From Kribbella sp. CA-293567 (GTDB taxonomy: Bacteria > Actinomycetota > Actinomycetes > Propionibacteriales > Kribbellaceae): a DNA stretch of 64,000 bases. Both the position numbers and the translations under genes were made by a program. The stretch lies in NCBI RefSeq assembly GCF_027627575.1, contig NZ_CP114065.1:434001-498000 (forward strand), in the 5' to 3' direction. Positions 7,877 through 14,820 of this stretch are shown in pieces (the first letter of the stretch is position 1; every line of letters starts with the position of its first letter). Below the pieces are notes generated by a model that worked only from the letters and a program-made list of their open reading frames with translations, searched no databases and was not told the origin of the DNA.

Positions 7877-9492
7877 GCAAGAAGGACAAGGCGCCGGTCG
7901 ACCCGACCCGTGGCGGCAAGCGGCCGATGCCGCGTGGCTGGCCCGGCCCGGCTCGCGGCTACTCGACGTACCTGCAGGCTCCGCAGGAGTGGCGCGGTAC
8001 GACGGTCCAGGTCTGCGGCATGTGGCCGTTCTCGGCCGGTACCGGCAGCCCGATGGTCGGCGTACCGATCGGCCGCAACATCCTCTCCGGCGCCACCATG
8101 TGCTGCGACCCGATCAGCTGGTTCATGCGGGCCAAGCTGATCTCCAACCCGTCCGTCTTCGTCCTCGGCAAGCCCGGTCTGGGCAAGTCGACGATCATCC
8201 GGCGGATGGCCCTCGGGCTGTCCGGGTACGGCGTCATGCCGCTGGTGCTCGGCGACCTGAAGCCTGACTACAAGGACCTGGTGGTGGCCCTCGGTGGGCA
8301 GGTGATCGAGCTCGGTCGTGGCCGTGGGCACCTGAACGTGCTCGACCCGGGCGAGTCCCGGCGTGCGGCGCTCCGGCTCACCGGCAGCGCGCGGCAGGCG
8401 ATCCAGGCCGACGCGCACGGCCGCCGGCAGACGATGGTCTCCGCACTGATCTCGATCATGCGGTCCGCGCCGCCGACCGACCGCGAGGAGACCATCCTCG
8501 ACGAGGCGCTCAAGGTGCTCGACGAGCGGCACGAGGGCACCCCCGTACTGCGTGACCTGCTGCAGGTCGTCCAGGAGGCACCGGACCGGGTCCGCGACGT
8601 CGCGCTCGACCGCGGCAGCATGGACCGCTACCGGCAGATCACCGAAGGCCTGGAGGCGTCGCTGATCGGTCTGGTCGGCGGTGGCCGGCTCGGGGAGATC
8701 TTCTCCGAGCAGACCGACCAGCCGATGGCGATGGACCGCCCGGTGGTCTTCGACGTCTCGAACATCGACGACTCCGAGACCAGCCTGCAGGCCGCCGTAC
8801 TGCTGGCCTGCTGGTCCTACGGCTTCGGCGCGGTCGCCGTCGCGCAGGCGCTGGCCGACGCCGGTCTCGAGCCGCGCCGGCACTACTTCGTCATCCTCGA
8901 CGAGCTCTGGCGCGTACTCCGGGCCGGCCGCGGCCTGGTCGACCGGGTCGACGCGCTGACCCGGCTGAACCGGCAGCGCGGTGTCGGGATGGCGATGATC
9001 TCGCACACGATGTCCGACCTGCTGGCGCTGGAGCACTCCGAGGACCGGATGAAGGCGAAGGGTTTCGTCGAGCGGTCCGGGATGGTGATCTGCGGCGGCC
9101 TGCCACGGGCCGAGATGGAGAACCTGACCGCCGTCGTACCGCTGTCCGGCGAAGAGCAGAACATGCTGATCGGCTGGCAGGACCCACCCGCCTGGGACCC
9201 GGCCACCGGTGAGGAGGCCGCGCCTCCCGGGCGAGGCAACTTCCTGGTCAAGGTCGGTGGCCGCCCGGGCATCCCGGTGCACGTCGGCCTGACCTCGGTC
9301 GAGCGCGAGATCAACGACACCAACAAGCTGTGGAAGACCGGTGTCGACGGGAAGCCGCTGAAGGTGGAGATCGCCGAGGACGGTACCGAAGAGGTGGTCG
9401 AGGAGTACACCTTCGACGACCCGACCATGACGGCGCTGCCGCCCCCCGACCCGACCACCCGGGTGGTCGCCAGAACGGGAGTTGACGAGTAA
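7873..9492 (+). CDS. VirB4-like secretion ATPase
   Basis: 539 residues. GTG 7873 overlaps the previous stop by 4 nt (GTGA). Walker A is GKPGLGKST (residues 99-107) and Walker B is VILDE (D343, E344), followed by a VirB4/TraC-type RQRGVGMAMISHTM motif. The protein lacks the long N-terminal half of classical VirB4, which fits the split arrangement with the SCO6880 protein upstream. VirB4 ATPases power substrate translocation and pilus assembly at the cytoplasmic face. Its stop overlaps the coupling protein gene. A much longer upstream reading frame exists but overlaps the SCO6880 gene and is rejected. Confidence 0.9.
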   Translation: MSKKDKAPVDPTRGGKRPMPRGWPGPARGYSTYLQAPQEWRGTTVQVCGMWPFSAGTGSPMVGVPIGRNILSGATMCCDPISWFMRAKLISNPSVFVLGKPGLGKSTIIRRMALGLSGYGVMPLVLGDLKPDYKDLVVALGGQVIELGRGRGHLNVLDPGESRRAALRLTGSARQAIQADAHGRRQTMVSALISIMRSAPPTDREETILDEALKVLDERHEGTPVLRDLLQVVQEAPDRVRDVALDRGSMDRYRQITEGLEASLIGLVGGGRLGEIFSEQTDQPMAMDRPVVFDVSNIDDSETSLQAAVLLACWSYGFGAVAVAQALADAGLEPRRHYFVILDELWRVLRAGRGLVDRVDALTRLNRQRGVGMAMISHTMSDLLALEHSEDRMKAKGFVERSGMVICGGLPRAEMENLTAVVPLSGEEQNMLIGWQDPPAWDPATGEEAAPPGRGNFLVKVGGRPGIPVHVGLTSVEREINDTNKLWKTGVDGKPLKVEIAEDGTEEVVEEYTFDDPTMTALPPPDPTTRVVARTGVDE

Positions 9493-11342
9493 TGGCACAG
9501 GGCAGGAAGAGCACCGGACCCGGCGGGCTGTCGGCCGAGTCGGTCCTGGTCTTCATCGGGATCGGCCTGTTCGCGCTGGTCGTCGGGGGCACCTGGATCG
9601 CGACCAAGGTGGCCGCCTCGATCAACGGCACCCGGCCGATCGGCGACCCGATGAGCAACCTGGTCGACCTGATCAACGGCCGGGTCCGCTGGTCCGGCGC
9701 GGCGACCGGCGTACTGATCCTCGAGGTGGTCGTGCTCGCCCTGCTCGCCGTCGGTGGTTTCTACCTGGTCGGCCGGATGAAGAACGCCGGCTCCCGGGTG
9801 GACCGCTCCGCGCAGCTGATGTCGAAGCGCAAGGACATCTACAAGCTCACCCGGCAGGGCGCGCAGGAGATCGCCAACCGGCTGGGCGCCGGGCACGCGG
9901 GGCCGGGCGTGATGATCGGCCGGACGGTCCGGGACAACCTGGAGGTGTTCGGGTCCTGGGAGGACATGCACGTCGACATCTGGGGACCAAGAACCGGTAA
10001 GACGACGTCGCGCGCCGTACCGGCGATCCTGGACGCTCCGGGGGCCGTGGTGGTCACCTCGAACAAGCGCGACATCGTCGACGCCACCCGCGACCCGCGG
10101 GCGAAGAAGGGCCCGATCTGGGTGTTCGACCCGCAGGAGGTCTGCAGCGAGCCGAACAACTGGTGGTGGAACCCGCTCAGCTACATCACCGACGAGACCA
10201 AGGCGCGCGAACTGGCCGAGCACTTCGTCGCCTCGCAGCGCAAGGAAGGTGCTCAGACGGACGCCTTCTTCGACTCCGCCGGTACCGACCTGCTGGCCGG
10301 TCTGCTGCTCGCGGCGGCGGTCGCGAAGCGCCCGATCACGCAGGTCTACAGCTGGCTCGCGGACCAGCGCAACGACGAGCCGGAGCGCATCCTGCGCGCT
10401 ACACCGGGGCTGCAGCTCTCGGCCGACGCGTTGTCCGGTGTGATCAACGCGCCCGACAAGCAGCGCGCCGGTGTCTACGGCACCGCGCAGCAGAGCGCGC
10501 AGTTCCTGGTCAACCGCAAGGTCACCCGCTGGGTCATCCCGAACGGGCCGAACGACAACCGCCCGCAGTTCAACCCGCACCAGTTCGTCCGCGAGGGCGG
10601 CACGCTGTACAGCCTGTCCAAGGAAGGCGCCGGTACGGCGGGCCCGCTGGTCACCGCGTTGACGGTGGCCGTGGTCGAGGCGGCGGAGGAGTACGCCAAG
10701 ACCTGCCCGATGGGCCGGCTGCCCAGCCCGCTGGTCGGCGTACTGGACGAGGCGGCCAACGTCTGCCGCTGGAAGAACCTGCCGGACCTCTACAGCCACT
10801 TCGGCTCCCGCGGCATCGTGCTGATGACGATCCTGCAGTCCTGGGCCCAGGGGATGGAGTGCTGGGGCGAGCGCGGGATGGAGAAGCTCTGGTCCGCCGC
10901 GAACATCCGGGTGTACGGCGGTGGCGCGTCCGACGCCAACTTCCTGGAGCGGCTGAGCAAGCTGATCGGCGACTACGACATCCTGTCCAGCTCGGTCTCG
11001 TACAACAAGGGCGAGCGCGGTACCAGCAAGCAGACCCAGCGGCACCACATCATGGAGGTCTCCGACCTCGCCTCGATGCCGCCCGGCCGCGCGGTCGTCT
11101 TCCCGTCCGGGATCCCGGCGACGATGATCAAGACCGTGCCCTGGATGGCGCGCCCCGACGCGGGGGCCGTCAAGGCCTCGCTGGCCAACCACGATCCGGG
11201 CGCGGGTCCTGCGCTGGCGGCGCAGGGTGGGGCGAACGCGTGGGTGGCAGCCGGGACCGGTCAGGCGCCGCCTCCGGCCGCCCCGTCTGGTCCGCCGGTC
11301 CCGATCTGGGAGCAGAGCGAGGAGCAGCGCCGTGGATGGTGA
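9492..11342 (+). CDS. VirD4/TraG-like coupling ATPase
   Basis: 616 residues. ATG 9492 overlaps the VirB4 stop (TAATG). Two N-terminal transmembrane helices (about 17-37 and 70-95) are followed by a RecA-like ATPase with Walker A GPRTGKTT (165-172) and Walker B VLDEAANV (D419, E420), and the TraG-type GIVLMTILQSWAQG segment. Coupling proteins recruit DNA or protein substrates to the channel. The C-terminal ~50 residues are Ala/Pro-rich. No relaxase is encoded nearby, so the substrate is unknown and may be protein rather than DNA. Confidence 0.92.
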   Translation: MAQGRKSTGPGGLSAESVLVFIGIGLFALVVGGTWIATKVAASINGTRPIGDPMSNLVDLINGRVRWSGAATGVLILEVVVLALLAVGGFYLVGRMKNAGSRVDRSAQLMSKRKDIYKLTRQGAQEIANRLGAGHAGPGVMIGRTVRDNLEVFGSWEDMHVDIWGPRTGKTTSRAVPAILDAPGAVVVTSNKRDIVDATRDPRAKKGPIWVFDPQEVCSEPNNWWWNPLSYITDETKARELAEHFVASQRKEGAQTDAFFDSAGTDLLAGLLLAAAVAKRPITQVYSWLADQRNDEPERILRATPGLQLSADALSGVINAPDKQRAGVYGTAQQSAQFLVNRKVTRWVIPNGPNDNRPQFNPHQFVREGGTLYSLSKEGAGTAGPLVTALTVAVVEAAEEYAKTCPMGRLPSPLVGVLDEAANVCRWKNLPDLYSHFGSRGIVLMTILQSWAQGMECWGERGMEKLWSAANIRVYGGGASDANFLERLSKLIGDYDILSSSVSYNKGERGTSKQTQRHHIMEVSDLASMPPGRAVVFPSGIPATMIKTVPWMARPDAGAVKASLANHDPGAGPALAAQGGANAWVAAGTGQAPPPAAPSGPPVPIWEQSEEQRRGW

Positions 11343-11706
11343 GCAGGAACTCTTCTACCCGCATGTCGCGGCCTTCGTGGAGGACCGCCTGGTCTACCTG
11401 TACTGCCGGCGGATCGGCCAGCAGTACATGTGGTGCCCGGAGTGGTTCCGGCACGCCGAGGCGCTGAGCCGGCTCGACTCGATCTGGCGCGCCTGGGAAC
11501 ACCTGCGGCTCGACCCGGCGACCGGGATGTCCGTCTGGTGGCGGGACCACGCGGACCCGCACATGCAGGCGCTGCTGGACCCGGACGGGCCGTTCGCGGC
11601 CTGCCGCGGGACGCACAGCGACTACCCGATCCCGCCGCTGCCGGTGGAGGAGCCGCCCGCCGGTCTCTTCTTCGACCAGCGCCAGCCCAACCTCCGCGGG
11701 ATCTAG
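11332..11706 (+). CDS. DUF4913 family protein
   Basis: 124 residues. GTG 11332 overlaps the coupling protein gene by 11 nt. The family signature is clear: FYPHVAAFVEDRL, WCPEWFRHAEAL, AWEHLRLDP, GMSVWWRDHADPHM and a final GPFAAC motif. It is small, soluble and rich in Trp, Asp and His. DUF4913 genes are frequent in actinobacterial mobile and conjugation loci, with no known activity. Its place as last gene of the operon suggests an accessory or substrate-related role. Confidence 0.85.
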   Translation: MDGEQELFYPHVAAFVEDRLVYLYCRRIGQQYMWCPEWFRHAEALSRLDSIWRAWEHLRLDPATGMSVWWRDHADPHMQALLDPDGPFAACRGTHSDYPIPPLPVEEPPAGLFFDQRQPNLRGI

Positions 11707-11715
11707 CGAGGTGGC

Positions 11716-12408
11716 CTAGCTGGGCTCAGGCAGCCCCAGTACTGTGCCTAGGCGGGCCAGCTGGTGATCCAGGTGGCCCGGAAACTGCGTGACTGTGTTG
11801 GTGAACTGACCGAACAGCTCGAGGCTCACCAGCCCGCAGAGCGACGAGAACCCCAGCAGGCCACGGGTCAGCACCTCCGGCTTCAAGTCGCCCGGGAACT
11901 GCGGCCTGAGTCGGTCAAGCTCGCGGTGCAGCGCGGCGGTCATGGGCGGGTCGTCCGCTGATGGCTGGAGGTCAGCGTCGGCCAGCACAGCCAGTATCAG
12001 GAGTGGCACCCGGCTACCCGCAGCCGTGGTGCGCTCCGGAGGCGCCTTGTAGCCGGGGACCGGGCTACCGTAGAGCAGTGCCCACTCGGCCGGGTTGGCG
12101 ACGGCCCAGCGGCGTACGGCGCGGCCTATGGTCAACCAGCGACGGCCCAGGTCGTCGCGACGGATGCGGGACTCCGCGGCCTCGACGGCGTCGCCGTACG
12201 CGGTGTAGGACTCCTCGATCAGCAGGGTGAGTAGCTCGTCGCGACTCGGCACGTACCGGTAGATCGCCGAGGAGACCAGCCCGAGCTCCCGGGCGATCGC
12301 GCGCAGGGAGAGGCCGGCACTGCCCTCGGTCGCGAGCTGCTGGTGAGCGATCCGGAGGATGTCGGCCATCGTCTGCCGGTGCTGGCGCTGCCGCGGGGTC
12401 TCGGTCAC
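11716..12408 (-). CDS. TetR family regulator with WHG-type C-terminus
   Basis: 230 residues from GTG 12408. The N-terminal helix-turn-helix (about residues 15-60, LSLRAIARELGLVSSAIYRYVPSRDELL) is typical TetR. The C-terminal region contains WALLYGSPVPGYKAP, characteristic of TetR proteins with a WHG domain. A perfect 7-bp dyad at 12426-12442 lies 18 bp upstream of the start, consistent with autorepression. The ligand is unknown. The upstream gene on the same strand is the charged protein ending at 12457. Confidence 0.9.
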   Translation of the reverse strand: MTETPRQRQHRQTMADILRIAHQQLATEGSAGLSLRAIARELGLVSSAIYRYVPSRDELLTLLIEESYTAYGDAVEAAESRIRRDDLGRRWLTIGRAVRRWAVANPAEWALLYGSPVPGYKAPPERTTAAGSRVPLLILAVLADADLQPSADDPPMTAALHRELDRLRPQFPGDLKPEVLTRGLLGFSSLCGLVSLELFGQFTNTVTQFPGHLDHQLARLGTVLGLPEPS

Positions 12409-12425
12409 GCAGGCCAGTGTATTTC

Positions 12426-12442
12426 AGAGAGCTCCGCTCTCT
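12426..12442. promoter_or_regulatory. TetR operator candidate
   Basis: AGAGAGC-TCC-GCTCTCT, a perfect 7-bp inverted repeat with 3-nt spacer, 18 bp before the GTG of the TetR gene ending at 11716. Size and symmetry fit a TetR dimer site. Confidence 0.65.
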
Positions 12443-12456
12443 AATGTGAGGGGTGT

Positions 12457-13107
12457 TCAGTCACCCAGGCCGAAGTCGCGCAGCGCCTTGGAGTTCTTCT
12501 TCTCCAGCCGACGCGGGCGTTTGACGTTCTTGCGGGCGACCGGTGGCTCCTCGGGCGCGTTGCGAACCGCCTCCGCGGCGGGCGGCTGCTCGGCGCGCAG
12601 GCGTTGTTCGCGGCCTTCGGCGTAGTTCCAGTCGGCGCGGCGGTCGTCGTCGTTCGCGAGCCGGTCGCGGTGGTTCGCCCTTGCCTGCGCACGGTCGGCG
12701 GCCTTCAGGTCGGCATCCGACTGAGCATCGTCGCGGCCGACGGCACCGTCGCGCAGGTGTGCGGCGTGGGCCGAGTCGCTGCGGGCGAGCAACCGCTCAT
12801 CGGCCGCCTTGGCGCGCAGTTGCCGATGGTTCCGCTCGGCGAAATCGGCCCGGCGCATCGCGTCGGCGATCTCGGCGTCGTTGTCGAGCGCCTGATCGCG
12901 CCGCTGCCGGGCTTCGCGTAGCTCCCGCTCCTCGCGGTCGTCCAGTTCGAGGTCTTCGTCGCGCCGCAGCCGGCCGGCCTCCGCGTGCTCTTCCTCGACC
13001 CGGAGCTCGTCGTCGGCCTTCGCCAGTTCGGGTACGCCGTCAGCGCCTCGCGCCGGAACCCTGGGTTTCCGCGCGATGATCTGCTCGTCGTCGTCCGTGT
13101 CGGCCAT
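12457..13107 (-). CDS. Highly charged helical protein, unknown function
   Basis: 216 residues, not recognised. Composition is dominated by Asp, Glu, Arg and Ala with almost no large hydrophobics through residues 25-195, including repeated R-A-D and D-D-R patterns (LANDDDRRADWNYAEGREQR), predicting long solvent-exposed helices or a coiled coil. The C-terminus is basic (KNVKRPRRLEKKNSKALRDF) and could bind nucleic acid or a partner. It starts at an ATG preceded by a purine-rich stretch (GGAAGGAGC in the transcript). Neighbours are TetR downstream and MATE upstream on the same strand. Confidence 0.7.
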   Translation of the reverse strand: MADTDDDEQIIARKPRVPARGADGVPELAKADDELRVEEEHAEAGRLRRDEDLELDDREERELREARQRRDQALDNDAEIADAMRRADFAERNHRQLRAKAADERLLARSDSAHAAHLRDGAVGRDDAQSDADLKAADRAQARANHRDRLANDDDRRADWNYAEGREQRLRAEQPPAAEAVRNAPEEPPVARKNVKRPRRLEKKNSKALRDFGLGD

Positions 13108-13174
13108 GCGGCTCCTTCCGATCGGACCCCACGATGCCGCAAAACCAGGTCAGCGCCTAGTACCGCGTCGGTGC

Positions 13175-14491
13175 CTAGCGGGTGGCTCCGGTGACCAGCC
13201 AGCCGTCGCGGCGTTCACGGGCCAGCAAGGTCAGCAGCCTGAGCAGCATGAACCCGCCGAAGGCCCACCACAGGGCAACCACGCCACCGTCGAACCACAG
13301 CACGCTGAGCGCCAGCGGCACGTAAAGGACGAGAGCAATGACACCGGCGACCGCCAGGTACGGCCCGTCGCCAGCGCCGATCAGTACGCCGTCCAGCACG
13401 AACACCACTCCGTTGACCGGCTGCCAGAGCGCCGCAACCAGCAGGATGGCGGCCAGCGTGTGCCGCACCTCGGGGTCGGTGGTGAACCAGGGGACGTACA
13501 GGCTGTGCAGTCCCCACAGCGCCAGCCCGCCGACGAAGCCCGAGACCAGACCCCACCACATCATCCGCCGGGTGATCGCCTTCGTCCCGGTGACGTCACC
13601 CGCGCCCAGGGCCCGGCCGGTCAGCGCCTGGCCCGCGATGGCGATGGCGTCCAGGGCGAGCGCGAGGAAGGTCCACAGCGTGAAGGCCACCTGGTGCGCG
13701 GCGACGGACGTCGTACCGAGGTCGGTGGCGACGAAGGTGGTGATGATGATCGCCACCCGCAACGTCAGGGTCCGGACGACCAAGGGGATGCCGGCTTGGG
13801 CGGAAGCGAGGATGCCCGGGCGGTCGGGCCTCAGCTTCGCGCCGTCACGGCGGGCTCCGCGGACGACCACCCAGACCAGGGCCACGCCTGCGGCGGTCTG
13901 GGCGAGCACAGTGCCGAGTGCGGAGCCGGCGATGTCGAGGCCGAGTCCGTAGACGAGCAGGAGGTTCAGGACGATGTTGACCAGGTTGGCGGCGATCGCC
14001 ACGATCATCGGCGTCTTGGTGTCCTGCAGGCCGCGCAGTACGCCTGTGGCTGCCAGCAGCAGCAACATGGAGGGGATTCCGAGACAGGAGATCCGCAGGT
14101 AGGTCACCGCGTGGTCCGCCACGTCTGGTGAGGGGTTGAACCCAGCTATCGCCGCAGGGGCGAACAGCAAGCCGGCAACAGCCAGTACGACGCCCAGCAG
14201 CGCGGCCAGCCAGAGTCCGTCGATGCCTTGGGCGAGAGCGCCCCGGTGGTCGCCTGCCCCGATTCGCCGGGCCACCGCGGAGGTGGTGCCGTAGGCCAGG
14301 AAGACGCAGATGCCGACCAGCGTCTGCAGGATAGTGCCTGCGACGCCGAGAGCCGCGAGTTGCGGCGTACCGAGGTGGCCGACGATCGCGGAGTCGGCCA
14401 GCAGCATCAGTGGTTCCGACACCAGCGCGAAGAAGGCCGGTACCGCCAGCCGGAGGATCTCCCGATCCTGCGACCAGCTGGTAAGGGGCAT
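13175..14491 (-). CDS. MATE family efflux transporter (DinF-like)
   Basis: About 438 residues with twelve predicted transmembrane helices; motifs include LMLLADSAIVGHLGT near the N-terminus and GVLRGLQDTKTPM in the middle, typical of the DinF branch of MATE antiporters. It should export cationic drugs or metabolites using an H+ or Na+ gradient. Of two close ATGs, 14491 has GAGG just upstream; 14500 adds three residues. MATE genes of this branch often neighbour dnaB in actinobacteria. Expression would start from the DnaA-box-containing region shared with dnaB. Confidence 0.9.
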   Translation of the reverse strand: MPLTSWSQDREILRLAVPAFFALVSEPLMLLADSAIVGHLGTPQLAALGVAGTILQTLVGICVFLAYGTTSAVARRIGAGDHRGALAQGIDGLWLAALLGVVLAVAGLLFAPAAIAGFNPSPDVADHAVTYLRISCLGIPSMLLLLAATGVLRGLQDTKTPMIVAIAANLVNIVLNLLLVYGLGLDIAGSALGTVLAQTAAGVALVWVVVRGARRDGAKLRPDRPGILASAQAGIPLVVRTLTLRVAIIITTFVATDLGTTSVAAHQVAFTLWTFLALALDAIAIAGQALTGRALGAGDVTGTKAITRRMMWWGLVSGFVGGLALWGLHSLYVPWFTTDPEVRHTLAAILLVAALWQPVNGVVFVLDGVLIGAGDGPYLAVAGVIALVLYVPLALSVLWFDGGVVALWWAFGGFMLLRLLTLLARERRDGWLVTGATR

Positions 14492-14561
14492 GGGCCTCAT
14501 TGTGCCTGGCCGCACCGGGGGACGGCGCACCGGACCTGTGAGTACCGGATCTTTTTCTCCT

Positions 14562-14572
14562 CCACAGTGTGG
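14562..14572. promoter_or_regulatory. Inverted DnaA half-site pair
   Basis: CCACA-G-TGTGG dyad inside TCCACAGTGTGGGG. The arms equal the CCACA core of DnaA boxes facing each other. It lies between the MATE and dnaB genes. Confidence 0.4.
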
Positions 14573-14677
14573 GGAAGAAGAAAGCGCAGGTCAGAGGCCT
14601 GTTGTTGAAACTCGTCCACAGATATCCACAGGGATATGCCCAACCTGTGCACACCTGATCGTGGGGTTATGCACCGT

Positions 14678-14686
14678 TTGTCCACA
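14678..14686 (+). promoter_or_regulatory. DnaA box TTGTCCACA
   Basis: Exact match to the actinobacterial DnaA box, 134 bp before the dnaB start codon. Confidence 0.65.
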
Positions 14687-14820
14687 ACCCCTGTGGATGG
14701 CTGGCTACCGGGGTCCGGCGTGGGAGGCGTACCGTCGCGTGACTGCCAGCGAAAGTGTCGGTGGCGCTGGTTAGGGTTCGATCAGGTGTTCGATTCGAGC
14801 CGAACGAGGAGGCTGGGCTA

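Larger units (their letters stand above)
14501..14820. other. dnaB upstream region with DnaA-box-like sites
   Basis: This 320-bp gene-free stretch holds the dnaB promoter region. It contains one perfect box TTGTCCACA (14678-14686) and near matches TCGTCCACA (14612-14620), ATATCCACA (14622-14630) and TGTGGATGG (14692-14700, reverse), plus the half-site dyad at 14562-14572. A strong GAGGAGG (14806-14812) serves dnaB. DnaA could regulate dnaB here, or the region could act as an extra DnaA-binding site; oriC itself, normally between dnaA and dnaN, is not in this window. Confidence 0.6.

Noticed and set aside
8883..11192. 769-codon minus-strand frame
   Set aside because: Antisense to the VirB4- and VirD4-like genes; low-complexity Arg/Asp-rich product with no domain.
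1..11716. Integrative and conjugative element
   Set aside because: No integrase, relaxase, replication gene, tRNA target or matching att repeats within the window, and codon and base usage look like the surroundings.
14777..14805. LexA-type box upstream of dnaB
   Set aside because: GTTCGATTCGAGCCGAAC has outward GTTCG/CGAAC arms but not the GAAC-N4-GTTC order and spacing of actinobacterial SOS boxes.
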